The notes beneath the pieces were generated by a model. The model made no database searches, was not told the DNA's origin, and saw only the letters and a list, made by a program, of their open reading frames with translations. Below are positions 1 to 9,636 of a stretch of 64,000 nt of DNA, in pieces. Source of the DNA: Demequina sp. Lineage in GTDB: Bacteria > Actinomycetota > Actinomycetes > Actinomycetales > Demequinaceae. Every line of letters begins with the position of its first letter. Positions within the stretch are counted from its first letter, which is position 1. Made by a program: the position numbers and the translations under genes. Location of the stretch: positions 1,639,979-1,703,978 of the forward strand of contig JANQAD010000001.1 in NCBI GenBank assembly GCA_024707205.1, read 5' to 3'.

Positions 1-1290
1 CGGGCCAAGGCCCGCCCCGCCCTTGAAGTCGATGAGGGCGAACGTGACGGCCGCGGGGGAGTGGTCGTGAGCGAGCGAGCCGATGATGGTCCGCAGCGCC
101 TCCGACTTTCCTGAGCCGGTGGTGCCCGCGACGAGGATGTGCGGGCCGTCGGCGACGAGGTCGAGGCTCACGGGCCCGTGCTCGCCAACGCCGAGCCGCG
201 CCCTGAGCCCTCCGGGCGGAGGCGCGGGAAGCTCCGCCCACGTCACGGTGGCGGGGATCGCGGCGTCGGCCGCGGAGCTCGCGATGCGTCGGGCGGCGGC
301 GTCGGCGAGTTCGGCGCTCACCAAGGGCAGCGGAGCGGACACGGTGGCGCCATGGGCGGTCATCACGAGCCGCCCGGCCCGTTCCGCGAACACCACCTCG
401 GCCCACGAGGGCGGCTCCTCGCCGTCGGCGATCCACCGCACCTCCCGCTGCGAGTCGGGCAGGTGCGCCATCCACTCCTCCCATTGGGGTGAGCCGCGAG
501 GCGGACGGCCCGTCGCGAGCGTGACCGCCCGCATGAGCCCGCGCGGCCCGATCACGCACGCGGGGCCGTCCGGGAGCGGACCAAGCGCGAGCGTGCCCGT
601 GACGTCGAGCAAGGGCGGGACCGGCGCACGACGCCTTCCGCGCAGCAGCGACACGCCCACGGCAACCCCGGGCACCGCGAGCGCGACGAGCGCGAGCGGC
701 CAGTGACCCGTCGCGACCGCGAAGATGGCCATCGATGCCCCGCCCGTGAGCCACGTGGCCGCTCCGCGCAGCGCGGGCAGGCGGGTCTCGGTTGCCGCCT
801 CGCCCGCGAGTGGGTCGCGCAGCACGATCGCGGTGGCGCCGAGCTCAAGAAGCTTCCCCGGCGCGATGGCCGCGCGGCCGCGAACGCGCGCCCCGCCCAC
901 CCTGATGCCGTTGCGCGAGCCGCCGTCGTGCACCCGCGAGCCCGCGAGGCGCGCATGATCCTCACTGACCGTGACGTCCGTGAGCCGCAGGGTCGCCTGC
1001 TCGCCCCGCCCGATGCTCAGCCCCTCGCTCACCGTCGCGATCGCCCCCGCGTCCGGCCCGCCAACCACGGCGAGGTGGGCGCCCGGCCGGGGACGAGCGT
1101 CGGGCCCAGGGGCGCGCGTGAGGCGAGCGAACGCGACAAGGGGAGCGAGGCCCGCCGCGTGGTCCGGCATCAGCCGGGCGGGGCCGCACCAGGGCCGCTC
1201 GGGCAACTCGACCCCGACTGCGCGCGCGAAGGCGACGACCTCGCTCACGGGCGCGCCGTGCCTCACCTCAAGCTCGAGCCCCTCCGCCAT
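1..1290 (-). CDS. FHA-FtsK/SpoIIIE ATPase, EssC/EccC-like (C-terminus outside window)
   Basis: Only the first 430 codons are visible; the frame is open to the window edge. Residues about 71-157 form an FHA (phosphothreonine-binding) domain, with the GR pair near 94, SEDHARL near 109 and SRNG near 125. Two hydrophobic segments follow at about 178-193 and 197-216. A Walker A motif GTTGSGKS lies at about 389-396, followed by ALIDFKGG, which is typical of FtsK/SpoIIIE motor domains. The order FHA, paired membrane helices, FtsK ATPase matches the EssC/EccC ATPases of type VII secretion, so export of WXG100-type substrates is the most likely role (inference). The ATG at 1290 is the first in-frame start after an upstream DnaA box. 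No WXG100 gene is visible because the gene leaves the window. Confidence 0.8.
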   Translation of the reverse strand, partial: MAEGLELEVRHGAPVSEVVAFARAVGVELPERPWCGPARLMPDHAAGLAPLVAFARLTRAPGPDARPRPGAHLAVVGGPDAGAIATVSEGLSIGRGEQATLRLTDVTVSEDHARLAGSRVHDGGSRNGIRVGGARVRGRAAIAPGKLLELGATAIVLRDPLAGEAATETRLPALRGAATWLTGGASMAIFAVATGHWPLALVALAVPGVAVGVSLLRGRRRAPVPPLLDVTGTLALGPLPDGPACVIGPRGLMRAVTLATGRPPRGSPQWEEWMAHLPDSQREVRWIADGEEPPSWAEVVFAERAGRLVMTAHGATVSAPLPLVSAELADAAARRIASSAADAAIPATVTWAELPAPPPGGLRARLGVGEHGPVSLDLVADGPHILVAGTTGSGKSEALRTIIGSLAHDHSPAAVTFALIDFKGGAGLGP

Positions 1291-1340
1291 GATCCGCACC
1301 CGCCAAGCATGGCGAGCGCGGCCCGACGCTGGGGCGGCCC

Positions 1341-1349
1341 TGTGGATAA
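1341..1349 (-). promoter_or_regulatory. Perfect DnaA box
   Basis: TTATCCACA on the minus strand, between the FHA/FtsK gene start (1290) and the end of the GH5 gene (1353). It matches the bacterial DnaA box consensus exactly. One of three exact copies in the window; a role in transcription or DnaA titration is inference. Confidence 0.5.
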
Positions 1350-1352
1350 CGG

Positions 1353-2986
1353 CTAGTTGGACTTGGGCGAGATCGAGATCTGGCGAGCCGTTGCCACGCG
1401 ACCCTCGGAGTCCGCGACGGAGTAGAAGGCGCTCACGCCCACCGGGCCGTCCGCGGGCGTGAAGGTCACCTTCCCGTCGACGACGGCGAATGTGCCCTTG
1501 TCCGTGGCCAGCTCCTGCTGCACGCCCGCCGTGTCGGGATCCAGGTCGATGCTCGCCACATCGAAGGTGGCCGGGGCGTACACCTTGTCGTTCGCGAGGA
1601 TGTCGATCGTGGCGCTGCCGTCCGCAGCGGCGAACGCAAAGTCGTTCTCCGCGATGGGCCCGAACTCGCTGAAGTCCACTCCCTGGCCAACGTGCAGCGA
1701 CCAGTTCGAGACGAGGTCGCATGACGGCCCCGGGCACTTCTGCGTGAACCCGACGCCGTCGGGCGGCTGGGCGATCGACGACGCGGGCTGCATCACCCAG
1801 AAGTGCGATCCGTCGCCGCCCGCGTCGTAGAAGTGGGTGAGCCAGTCATCGAAGACGAGCATGCGGTTGTCGAGGTCAACCCACCCGTACTCGCCGATGT
1901 AGTACGGCTTGTTGGCGTCCGCGGCGATCGCGCCCTGCGTGTCGATCCACCACGAGCCCCAGTCCTGCCAGTCGCTCGTCGGCTCGGTCGGCTCCCAGTG
2001 GTACGGGTAGATGTGGATGCCGTGGATGTCGATGTCCTCGAGCGCGAGTAGGGCGACGGGGTCCGCGCTCTGCGTGCAGTTGGTGAGCCAGTCGCTGCCG
2101 CCCGGGTCCGTGCACAGGAAGCCCTCGCCGCCGAAGCCGATGAGGTGGTTGGGGTCCGCCGACTTCACGTACTGCGACATCTCGTCGGCCCACGTCACGA
2201 GCATGTCTGAGCCGCAATCCGGGCTCGAAGGGTAGGGGCCGCTGCTCGAGCAGCGCAGCTCGTTGCCGAGCTCCCAGGCCAGGATCGTGGGATCGTCCTT
2301 GTACTTGACGCCGGTGATGGTGTTGGTGCGGTTGAGCAGGTGCGTCACCCAGTCCTTGTACCAGCCTTTGATCGTGTCGTTGGTGAAGAAGTCGTCGTGG
2401 TACTGCCCGCCGCCCACCGCACGTACTGGTCGATTCCCCCGAACGCTGTCCAGTTGTTGACGAGCGGCATCACGAGGCGGATGCCGTCCTTCTGCGCGGC
2501 CGCGACCACCGCGTCGAGGTGTTCGAGTCCCGTTTCGCCGTCGTTGAATGCGGGAGCGTTGGCCTCGGTGTCCCAGTAGTGGAAGTAGATGCTGCGGTTG
2601 TTGATCTCGACGTTCCCGTCGCCGTCCGCGGTGCCCTGGTCCCAGAAGCCCCACGTGCGCAGGACCGTCAGGTTCGACTCCTTTGCGGTCTTCATGTACA
2701 CCGCGAGCGACGGCGGGGCCTCGAACATCAGCGTGTACGCGTTCGCGCCCGCGTAGCGGAATTGCTCACCGTCGAGCATGAGGTCCTGGCCGTCCGCGGT
2801 GACGAAGCTCGCCGGCTTAGCGCTGGGGCTGGCCGACGGCGTTGCCGAGGGGCTCTCAGAAGTTTGGGGGGCGGTGTCGTCGCCTTTGATGAACAGGCCG
2901 TCGGCGAGGGCGCCGACGGCGAGCAGCGCCCCGATGACGAGCAGAACCGTTCCGACTCGTCGCACCCCACGGTGTTCGTCAGACAT
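1353..2986 (-). CDS. GH5-family mannanase-like glycoside hydrolase (frameshifted)
   Basis: Extracellular beta-mannanase-like enzyme of glycoside hydrolase family 5. The GTG/ATG choice is settled by GAGGTGGCG just before the ATG at 2986. An N-terminal membrane anchor or signal (about residues 11-31) is followed by a Ser/Pro linker, then the (beta/alpha)8 domain. The acid/base glutamate is in WELGNE (about residue 242) and the nucleophile in YYIGEYG (about 365). The last 90 residues look like a beta-rich repeat of the CshA/Ig-like type (IDILAND, VTFTPADGPVG). One base is missing near 2411-2416: the upstream frame ends in DQYVRWA and the downstream frame resumes at GGGQYHDDFF, which are adjacent in the family. 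Merged length is about 544 residues. Sequencing error is more likely than a pseudogene because both halves are intact. Confidence 0.78.
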
Positions 2987-3069
2987 CGCCACCTCGCTCT
3001 GTGCGGGCCCCGGTGCCCGCTTGCGCGCCATTCTAGGGGTCTACGCGAATCGTTTTGTGTGGCGCTGTG

Positions 3070-5146
3070 TCAGGGCGCGATGGGGGAGAGCGAGCCGTCG
3101 TCGTTGACGAGGCCCGCGTACCACTCGTAGTCCCTGTCGAAGTAGGTGTGCGGGATTCCCTGGAGTTGGTAGCCGGCCTGCCTGACGACAGACGAGACGA
3201 CGATCTGGGGGTCCTCGTCCCACGCGAACCAGCTGGTGTCGCGGGTCAGCACCACCGGCGTCTCGCCGAAGATCTCCTTGATCTGGGCGAGCGACTTCTG
3301 CGTTGGCTCGCTCAGCGCGAGGACAACGGGCTCATCGCACATCACGCGCAGAGATCCGAAGTGAGACGCGGTGCCGGCGAGCACGATCGGGTGGCCGGGG
3401 GCGACGTCGCACAGCTCCTCGAGTTGGGAGAGCGACCCGCCCATCTCGCGCACCACCAGGGGGTTGCGCCGCGAATCCAGTAGTTCACCGAGGGGTCGAC
3501 GATGATCCACGACGCTATGGGCAGGAGCGCGGTCACGCACACCGCCCAGGTGATGGCGAGGCGTCGACGCCGTGGCTCGGCGATTCGCTTGGCGAGCCAG
3601 ATCGCGGCGAGAGTCGCGGCCATCGCGAACGCGGGGATCGTCATCGGCTCGAAGCGGCGAATGGCCCATACCTGGTCGGGGACGATCTCCGGCTTCCAGA
3701 AGTACAGCAGCGAAGGCGCGAGGGTCGCGCCGAGGAAGATCGCCCACTCCCCGCGGCCCTTCACGGCCCGATAGGTGGCCAGGCCCAGCCCCAGGAAGGC
3801 GAGCAGCACGATCGGCCACGTGAGGTAGTAGCTCACCCAGGACACGGTCGATTCGGCGTAGGTGCGCGTGGGGTCGATCGGCAAGCCCTGGGACTGCTGG
3901 AAGGACTGCACCACCGAGTTGGTGAAGATGTCCACGGGGTCCGTGGTGCCGCGGTGAACCGTGGTCCACAGCGGTCTCGAGGCGAGGACGAGCATGGCGA
4001 ACACCATCACGCCCCCGAGCGCCTTCGCGCCGGTTTCGTCGATCGCCTTGAGCGGGGCCGAGAGCACCCGGTCCGCCTTGAGCGGCGCTATCCACGCGAC
4101 GACCCACACCAGGAGGATGCCGGCGAGGAGGGTATAGATGTGGATGAGCGAGTGGGTCTGCTCTCCGAGGCGATCGGCATACGCCTTGCTCCAGTGCCAC
4201 AGCGACCAGTAGCCAAAGGCGACCGCCGCGGCCTGAATACCCACCGCGAGAACGGCCGTGCGCACGCGCCAGGCCCTCCCAGCGTCGGACAGCGCCAAGG
4301 CGACCACGATGCCAACGAGAGCCCCCGCCGCAAAGAGGGCGCCATCGATGCGAATGAGCGTCGTCGCCCCCGTCACGAGAGCGCCCGCGACGACGAGGGG
4401 CGCCGCGCGCTCCCGGAGACCCCGCCAGGCCCACAGCACGCCCGCGATCACGAGCAGCTCGGTGAGGGGCTCCGAGTAGGCGGAGCGGGACAGCGCGATG
4501 TGGGCCACCGTGAGGCCGAACGCGGCCATGGGGGCGAGGGCGACGCGGGGGCCGAGGAAGTGGCGGCTGAGCGCGTAGACGGCGAGCAGGCCTACGGCGC
4601 CGATCACGATGTTCGCGCCGAGCACCCCCAGATTCCGCCGACCCATCCGCCCATCGCGATCGTCGCGGGAAGCATCTTGGCTCCCTGCGGCTGGATCATG
4701 TCCCCGTTGAGGTTCCAGGCCTGAGAGGCGTCGGCGAGCAGATTCGTCTGGACGGCGGCCGCTTGGTCCGCGCCGAGCACGGGGATGTCGGTTGACGGGT
4801 GATCGGTGAGCCAGACGCCGGACAGCGTCAGGAAGCCGGGGTCGCGGACGACGATGAGGTACTCGGACGTGAGCACCCAGTTGAGGACGGTCCAGGCGGC
4901 CGCGGCGCCGAGTGCCAACGCGGCGCCGTTGACGTCGGCGCGAGTGACACGGGGCCGGAACGCACGCCACGTGGCCGCGAGCAGCAGCGCGGCCAGTGGC
5001 AGCGCCGTCCATGGCCGGAACTGGCCAAAGCTCACCGTGATGCCGGCCGCGAGGGCGAGGGCGACGGCGACGTGCACAATGCGCTCCGGCGCGGCAGCGA
5101 TCCACACGCGCTCGCGAGTGGGAACGCGCGCCGCAACTTCAGTCAC
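3070..5146 (-). CDS. Multi-pass GT-C-like membrane glycosyltransferase (two frameshifts)
   Basis: Integral membrane protein with about ten hydrophobic helices and a soluble C-terminal segment. Near the N-terminus the motif VVRDPGFLTLSG resembles the RDPG-type loop of GT39/ArnT-like polyprenyl-sugar-dependent glycosyltransferases, so transfer of a sugar across the membrane is likely (inference). Merging three reading frames gives about 692 residues. One C is missing from the C5 run at 4625-4629 (joining IAMGGWVGGIW to GVLGANIVIG) and one base is missing near 3482 (joining DPSVNY to LDSRRNPLVV). I start it at the GTG of 5146 because a TAGGCT box lies 8 nt upstream; a longer start would read through the repeat array. 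It ends 83 bp from the GH5 gene. Exact substrate is unknown. Confidence 0.62.
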
Positions 5147-5154
5147 GCTCGCAG

Positions 5155-5160
5155 AGCCTA
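5155..5160 (-). promoter_or_regulatory. Candidate -10 box of the GT-C gene
   Basis: TAGGCT on the minus strand, 8 nt before the GTG at 5146; no Shine-Dalgarno is present, which suggests a leaderless or near-leaderless transcript. Confidence 0.35.
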
Positions 5161-5246
5161 CCCGGGCGGTGGTCGCGTCCTGGGTCGCGTCCAGCGGAAC
5201 GCGTCGGATGCCGTCCGGCCACGGCTGGCGCAGCGTCGGCTCTGCG

Positions 5247-5380
5247 GTACGCACATGAGCGTCGCCCGCAGGCCCCTGTGTCATCCGGTACGCACATGAG
5301 CGTCGGAAACACGACCAATTCCGACGCTCATGTGCGTACAGGCACATGGCGGCCGAAAATTCCGACGCTCATGTGCGTAC
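5247..5380. repeat. Four-copy 18-bp repeat array with exact dyad symmetry
   Basis: The 18-mer GTACGCACATGAGCGTCG occurs at 5247-5264 and 5288-5305, and its reverse complement at 5322-5339 and 5363-5380. Start-to-start distances are 41, 34 and 41 bp, so both pairs are centred on 5313/5314. The inner pair extends to 21-bp perfect arms (5288-5308 with 5319-5339) around a 10-nt loop. The array fills much of the 341-bp gap between the divergent GT-C gene and the response regulator, which otherwise holds no gene I can recognise. It could be an operator array, a cruciform-forming or recombination site, or a REP-like element. Confidence 0.85.
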
Positions 5381-5475
5381 GGGAGGGGTGGACGATGGGC
5401 TGGCCTCGCTGGAAGTCACGCCGGACTCGCTGCGGGCGCGCGAGCGCTCGGTCCGGCAAAGTCGGCGGGCACGGG

Positions 5476-5481
5476 TATCGT
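5476..5481 (+). promoter_or_regulatory. -10 box for leaderless response-regulator transcript
   Basis: TATCGT, then 6 nt, then the ATG at 5488. No ribosome-binding site is present, so transcription probably starts at or next to the start codon. Confidence 0.5.
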
Positions 5482-5487
5482 GGGCCC

Positions 5488-6165
5488 ATGACCAGAATTG
5501 TCTTGGTCGAAGATGACCCGACCATTTCAGAACCCTTGACCCGCGCTTTGGGCAGGGAGGGCTACGACGTCGAGTGGCACGGCACCGGACTAGGCGGTGT
5601 CGAGGCCGCCGACTCCGCGGACCTGCTGATCCTTGACCTCGGGCTTCCCGACATCGACGGTGTTGACGTGGCTCGCCGCGTGAGGGACAAGGGACTCCTT
5701 GTGCCCATCCTCATGCTCACGGCGCGCGCGGACGAGGTTGACCTCGTCGTGGGGCTCGATGCGGGCGCCGACGACTACGTGACCAAGCCGTTCCGCCTCG
5801 CCGAGCTGCTGGCGCGCGTCCGCGCGCTACTTCGCCGCCGCACGGGCGCCGACGGCCACGGCGACGTCGAGGTTGGCGGCGTGCGCGTTGACGTCGCAGG
5901 CCACAGGGCGTTCGTCGACGGCAAGGAGCTGCAGCTGAGCGGCAAGGAGTTCGATCTCCTGCACGTGCTGGTGGCGAACGCCGGATCCGTCGTGTCTCGC
6001 GAGCAACTGATGCACGAGGTGTGGTCCGCAGAGCCGGGCGCCCCGTCGAAGACGCTCGACATGCACGTGTCGTGGCTGCGCAGAAAGCTCGGCGACGACG
6101 CGACCCAGCCCAGGTTCATCACCACGGTGCGCGGCATGGGCTTCCGCTTCGAGAACGACGACTGA
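5488..6165 (+). CDS. OmpR/PhoB-family response regulator
   Basis: Cytoplasmic DNA-binding response regulator of 225 residues. The receiver domain (1-115) has the acidic pocket VEDD at 7-10, the phospho-acceptor Asp50 in LILDLGLPDIDG, Thr78 and Lys100 in VTKPF. The C-terminal winged-helix domain (about 130-225) carries the usual DMHVSWLRRKLGDD and TTVRGMGFRF stretches. The ATG at 5488 begins MTRIVLVEDD; the frame remains open upstream through the repeat array, but that part is not receiver-like. The next gene, its cognate sensor kinase, starts 3 nt after the stop, so the two form an operon. Its regulon is not evident; the symmetric repeats just upstream are obvious candidates for autoregulation (inference). 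Confidence 0.92.
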   Translation: MTRIVLVEDDPTISEPLTRALGREGYDVEWHGTGLGGVEAADSADLLILDLGLPDIDGVDVARRVRDKGLLVPILMLTARADEVDLVVGLDAGADDYVTKPFRLAELLARVRALLRRRTGADGHGDVEVGGVRVDVAGHRAFVDGKELQLSGKEFDLLHVLVANAGSVVSREQLMHEVWSAEPGAPSKTLDMHVSWLRRKLGDDATQPRFITTVRGMGFRFENDD

Positions 6166-6167
6166 CC

Positions 6168-7478
6168 TTGAGACGTCGCGTCCTCATCGCGACCATCTCC
6201 GCGGTCGGCGTGGCCGTGGTGCTCTTGGGCATCCCGCTCGCCATTGCCGCGGCACAGTTGGTGCGCGACGACGCGCTCCGCGACCTTGAGGCCCGAGCGG
6301 CGACGGCGGGGCGCGCGCTGGAGGTGCGGTACAGCGCCGGTGAGCTGATCTCCGAGCAGACCCTCGAGACGTACGTCGGCTACTCGCCGGACGCGCCCGC
6401 GTACATCAAGGTCTCGATGCCGAACGGCGATGTGCTCACCGCCGGGGAGGAACCGTCGCCGTCGTACACCGCGAGCGCCGTCACGGACTCGGGAATCGTC
6501 GTGATCATCTACCAGTCGTGGTGGGACATGTTCTGGGAGGCCGCGCGGGCCGTCGGCCTCGTGCTCGCCGTCGGCACGATCGCGGTGCTCGCCGGCATCG
6601 CCATGGCGATCTGGCAGGCCAACCGATTGAGCGCTCCGCTCGTCTATCTCGCGGCGAGCGCCGAGCAGATCGGGTCAGGGCAGGTCCGGCCGCGTCTCGA
6701 GCACACGGGAATCGAGGAGATCGACCTCGTCGCGGATGAGCTGGCGCGCTCCTCCGACCGCATGGCCGCTCGCCTCGCCACGGAGCGCCAGTTTGCGGCC
6801 GACGCTTCCCACCAGCTGCGTACGCCCCTCACCGCTCTGTCCATGCGGCTCGAGGAGATCTCCGCGACGAGCACCCAGGAGGACGTGCGCGACGAGGCCG
6901 AGAAGGCGCTCGAGCAGGTGGAGCGCCTCGTAGGTGTCGTTGACGATCTGCTCGGGCGCTCGCGCAAGGCGCTCGGCTCGGGCACGGAGCTCGTGACCCT
7001 CGAGGACGTCTTCCAGCAGCAGCGCGAGGAGTGGCAGGGCATCTTCGAGCGCGCCGGTCGGCGGATCGAGATCGTGCCGACGGACGCGATGGCCTTCGCC
7101 ACGCCGGGAGGCCTAGCCCAGGTGCTCGCCACCCTGATCGAGAACTCCCTGAAGCACGGGGCGGGCACCACGACCGTCTCGGCGCGCGAGTCCAAGGGCA
7201 GCCAGGCCGTCGTCATCGAGGTGCGCGACACGGGCGCGGGCGTGCCGGAGATCATCGCGGCGCGCATCTTCGAGAGGGAGGTGACGGGCGGGCGCGGAAC
7301 CGGCCTGGGCCTCGCCCTCGCCCGCGACCTCGTCACGGCGGACGGCGGCCGCCTCGAACTCGCGCAGCGGGTTCCCGCCGTCTTCGCGGTGTTCCTGCAG
7401 GGCGTGCCGCAGATGGTCGATCTCGAGACCGTGGTGCCGCACGGAAAGGCGATCAGGGGGCGTCGGCGCCGCCGCTGA
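6168..7478 (+). CDS. Membrane sensor histidine kinase
   Basis: Partner kinase of the preceding response regulator, 436 residues. It has two transmembrane helices (about 5-30 and 124-148) flanking an extracytoplasmic sensor of roughly 95 residues, a HAMP-like linker (149-200), and a HisKA segment with the phospho-acceptor His215 in DASHQLRTPLTAL. The HATPase domain shows LIENSLKHG, DTGAGV and GRGTGLGLALARDLV. I choose TTG at 6168, which starts LRRRVLIATI right before the first helix; any earlier start would lie inside the regulator gene. Its last 26 bp overlap the convergent gtrA gene. The sensed signal cannot be inferred from the short sensor domain. Confidence 0.88.
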   Translation: MRRRVLIATISAVGVAVVLLGIPLAIAAAQLVRDDALRDLEARAATAGRALEVRYSAGELISEQTLETYVGYSPDAPAYIKVSMPNGDVLTAGEEPSPSYTASAVTDSGIVVIIYQSWWDMFWEAARAVGLVLAVGTIAVLAGIAMAIWQANRLSAPLVYLAASAEQIGSGQVRPRLEHTGIEEIDLVADELARSSDRMAARLATERQFAADASHQLRTPLTALSMRLEEISATSTQEDVRDEAEKALEQVERLVGVVDDLLGRSRKALGSGTELVTLEDVFQQQREEWQGIFERAGRRIEIVPTDAMAFATPGGLAQVLATLIENSLKHGAGTTTVSARESKGSQAVVIEVRDTGAGVPEIIAARIFEREVTGGRGTGLGLALARDLVTADGGRLELAQRVPAVFAVFLQGVPQMVDLETVVPHGKAIRGRRRRR

Positions 7479-7953
7479 CCTCGCCGTCCACCTCGAGCAG
7501 CGCCTCGGGCGCGTGATCGACGAACACGAAGACCTTGTACCCCACGTACCGCAGCACGGTGCCGACGCCGATGCCGATCACCGACGCGAGGTTGTCCGCC
7601 GCGAGGCTCGTGAAGCCGAGCACGTAGTGGCTCACGGCGAGCGTGCCCGCCTCCGCGACGATCGCCACGAGGTTGACGAGCCCGAACACGACGAGCTCTC
7701 GCGCCGGGCGGTGAGTGCGGTGGCCACGGAATGTCCACGAGCGGTGCGCCGCCCACGCGAAGACGATCGACACGAGCGTCGCGATGACCTTCGCCGTGAT
7801 GACCCTGTCCTGCTCGCCGAGGAAGGTGGCGTCCTCGCTCAGCACGGTCAAGCGCAGCAGGTTGAAGACCCCGAGATTGACGAAGACGCCCGCGATTCCC
7901 ACTACGCCGAAGCGGCCCAGTTCCCCTGCGTGGGAGCGGATCCAGGCGAGCAT
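7453..7953 (-). CDS. GtrA-family membrane protein
   Basis: A 166-residue protein with four predicted transmembrane helices and the GtrA family pattern (GRFGVVGIAGVFVNLGVF at the start, AWAAHRSWTF in the middle, RYVGYKVFVF at the end). GtrA proteins help move undecaprenyl-linked sugars or modify cell-surface polysaccharide, which fits the glycosyltransferase-rich neighbourhood. It is transcribed divergently from purK with a -10 box at 7960-7965 and no ribosome-binding site. Its 3' end overlaps the histidine kinase by 26 bp in the convergent orientation. Confidence 0.85.
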   Translation of the reverse strand: MLAWIRSHAGELGRFGVVGIAGVFVNLGVFNLLRLTVLSEDATFLGEQDRVITAKVIATLVSIVFAWAAHRSWTFRGHRTHRPARELVVFGLVNLVAIVAEAGTLAVSHYVLGFTSLAADNLASVIGIGVGTVLRYVGYKVFVFVDHAPEALLEVDGEVSGGADAP

Positions 7954-7959
7954 CCCCGA

Positions 7960-7965
7960 AGCCTA
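7960..7965 (-). promoter_or_regulatory. -10 box for leaderless gtrA
   Basis: TAGGCT on the minus strand, 6 nt before the gtrA ATG at 7953. It is only 7 bp from the purK -10 box on the opposite strand, so the two polymerases probably exclude each other (inference). Confidence 0.5.
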
Positions 7966-7972
7966 TCGCCGG

Positions 7973-7978
7973 TAAGTT
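7973..7978 (+). promoter_or_regulatory. -10 box for leaderless purK
   Basis: TAAGTT, then 6 nt, then the purK ATG at 7985. No PurR-type operator is obvious. Confidence 0.5.
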
Positions 7979-7984
7979 GTACGC

Positions 7985-9151
7985 ATGACCGCCCCCATCG
8001 TCGCCGTGATCGGCGGCGGCCAGCTTGCCCGAATGATGACCGGTCCCGCCACGGAGTTGGGCGTGACCCTGCGCGTTCTCGTCGAGTCGCCCGACGCTGC
8101 GGCGGCCGCGGGAGCCCATCAGGTTGTCGTGGGCTTGCCTGGGGATGCGGACGCCGTGGCCGCCCTGCTGGATGGCGCCACCGTGGTCACATGGGAGCAC
8201 GAGCACATCCCTCCGGCGGTGTTCGAGGCGGCTGCCGCGCGGGGAATTCGCGCGCTGCCTTCCGCGGAGGCACTCGTGCACGCGCAGGACAAGATCGTGA
8301 TGCGGGCGCGCATGGACGAGTTGGGGCTGCCGAACCCCGCGTGGCGCGAGGTGCGCACCCACGCCAACGTCGACGCCTTCCTCGCCGAGCACGGCGGCGT
8401 GGCGATTCTCAAGACCGCGAAGGGCGGCTACGACGGCAAGGGCGTGCGCGTCATCCGCTCCGCCGCCGAGGCCGACGACTGGCTCGCGGCCCTCGCTGCC
8501 GGGGGCCCGCGGCTGCTTGTTGAGGAAAAAGTAGCCTTTACCAGGGAACTGTCCGCGCAAGTGGCGAGAAACCCGTCGGGCGATGTTGTTGCCTACGCCG
8601 TTGTCGAGTCCACCCAGCGAGACGGCGTGTGCGCCGAGGTCGCGGCACCCGCGCCCAACCTGGACCCGCTGCTCGCGGCGGCGGCGCAGGGTCTCGCCGT
8701 CACGATCGCCATGGAGCTGGACGTGGTCGGGATGCTCGCGGTTGAACTGTTCGAGGTCGGCGGCTCCGTCGTCATCAACGAGCTCGCGATGCGGCCCCAC
8801 AACTCGGGGCACTGGTCGATGGACGGCGCCGTGACGGGACAGTTCGAGCAGCACCTGCGCGCCGTGCTCGACCTTCCGCTCGGGGATCCACACCCCACCG
8901 CTCCGTACTCGATCATGGTGAACGTGCTCGGCGGGCGTCGCACTGACCTCGCCTCCGCGCTGGGCGAGGTGCCCGACGCTGGGGTCAAGCTTCACCTGTA
9001 CGGCAAGGAGGTGCGGCCGGGCAGGAAGGTTGGGCACGTCACCGTGTCCGGGGACGATGCGACCGAACTGCTCACGCGGGCGCGTACCGCTGCCGATATC
9101 GTGAGGGACGGCGCTGTTGTAGTGAGCGCAGAACCGGGAGGCGAGGCATGA
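7985..9151 (+). CDS. purK: N5-carboxyaminoimidazole ribonucleotide synthase
   Basis: Cytoplasmic ATP-grasp enzyme of purine biosynthesis that makes N5-CAIR from AIR, bicarbonate and ATP. At 388 residues it has the usual length. The N-terminus [11 protein letters not shown] is the PurK signature for the AIR-binding half; the ATP-grasp core shows [24 protein letters not shown] and [14 protein letters not shown]. It overlaps purE by 4 bp (ATGA), so the two successive steps are translationally coupled, and PurE then isomerises N5-CAIR to CAIR. The leaderless-type start at 7985 is supported by the upstream box. Confidence 0.96.
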   Translation: MTAPIVAVIGGGQLARMMTGPATELGVTLRVLVESPDAAAAAGAHQVVVGLPGDADAVAALLDGATVVTWEHEHIPPAVFEAAAARGIRALPSAEALVHAQDKIVMRARMDELGLPNPAWREVRTHANVDAFLAEHGGVAILKTAKGGYDGKGVRVIRSAAEADDWLAALAAGGPRLLVEEKVAFTRELSAQVARNPSGDVVAYAVVESTQRDGVCAEVAAPAPNLDPLLAAAAQGLAVTIAMELDVVGMLAVELFEVGGSVVINELAMRPHNSGHWSMDGAVTGQFEQHLRAVLDLPLGDPHPTAPYSIMVNVLGGRRTDLASALGEVPDAGVKLHLYGKEVRPGRKVGHVTVSGDDATELLTRARTAADIVRDGAVVVSAEPGGEA

Positions 9152-9633
9152 CCGACGTCGGGATCGTCATGGGCTCCGACTCCGACTGGCCCGTGATGAG
9201 CGCGGCAGCGGAGGCGCTCGCCGAGTTCGGCGTGAGCTTCGAGAAGGACGTGGTCTCCGCGCACCGCATGCCCGAGGAGATGATCGCGTACGGGCGCTCC
9301 GCTGAGGAGCGGGGACTCAAGGTCATCATCGCCGGCGCCGGCGGGGCCGCGCACCTGCCAGGAATGCTCGCTTCGGTGACGGCGCTGCCGGTCATCGGCG
9401 TGCCGGTCCCGCTCAAGCACCTCGACGGGATGGACTCGCTGCTGTCGATCGTGCAGATGCCTGCCGGGGTCCCGGTCGCGACTGTCTCCATAGGGGGAGC
9501 GCGAAACGCGGGGCTGCTCGCGGCGCGCATGCTCGGGATCGCGGATCCCGCGCTGCGTGAGGCGATGCGCGCCTTCCAGGAGGACCTGCGCGCCACCGCG
9601 CACGCCAAGGGCGAGGCGCTTCGCCAGCAGTAG
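9148..9633 (+). CDS. purE: N5-carboxyaminoimidazole ribonucleotide mutase
   Basis: Class I PurE, 161 residues, which rearranges N5-CAIR to 4-carboxy-AIR. The family motifs are clear: [12 protein letters not shown] at the N-terminus, SAHRMPEEM, and [14 protein letters not shown] in the nucleotide-binding loop. Its ATG overlaps the purK stop, so it is co-transcribed and probably co-translated with purK. It ends only 3 bp from the stop of the convergent LCP gene, leaving no room for a separate terminator. Confidence 0.96.
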   Translation: MTDVGIVMGSDSDWPVMSAAAEALAEFGVSFEKDVVSAHRMPEEMIAYGRSAEERGLKVIIAGAGGAAHLPGMLASVTALPVIGVPVPLKHLDGMDSLLSIVQMPAGVPVATVSIGGARNAGLLAARMLGIADPALREAMRAFQEDLRATAHAKGEALRQQ

Positions 9634-9636
9634 TCG

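Noticed and set aside
4625-4629. Phase variation by homopolymer slippage in the GT-C and GT2 genes
   Set aside because: The same type of break occurs in housekeeping genes such as ahcY, and runs are only five or six bases; sequencing error is simpler.
5247-5380. CRISPR array from repeated 18-mers
   Set aside because: Only four copies, in both orientations with dyad symmetry, with unequal gaps and no cas genes nearby.
6644-9037. 797-codon minus-strand frame over the kinase, gtrA and purK
   Set aside because: It crosses three well-identified genes on both strands and has an Arg/Gly-rich shadow composition.
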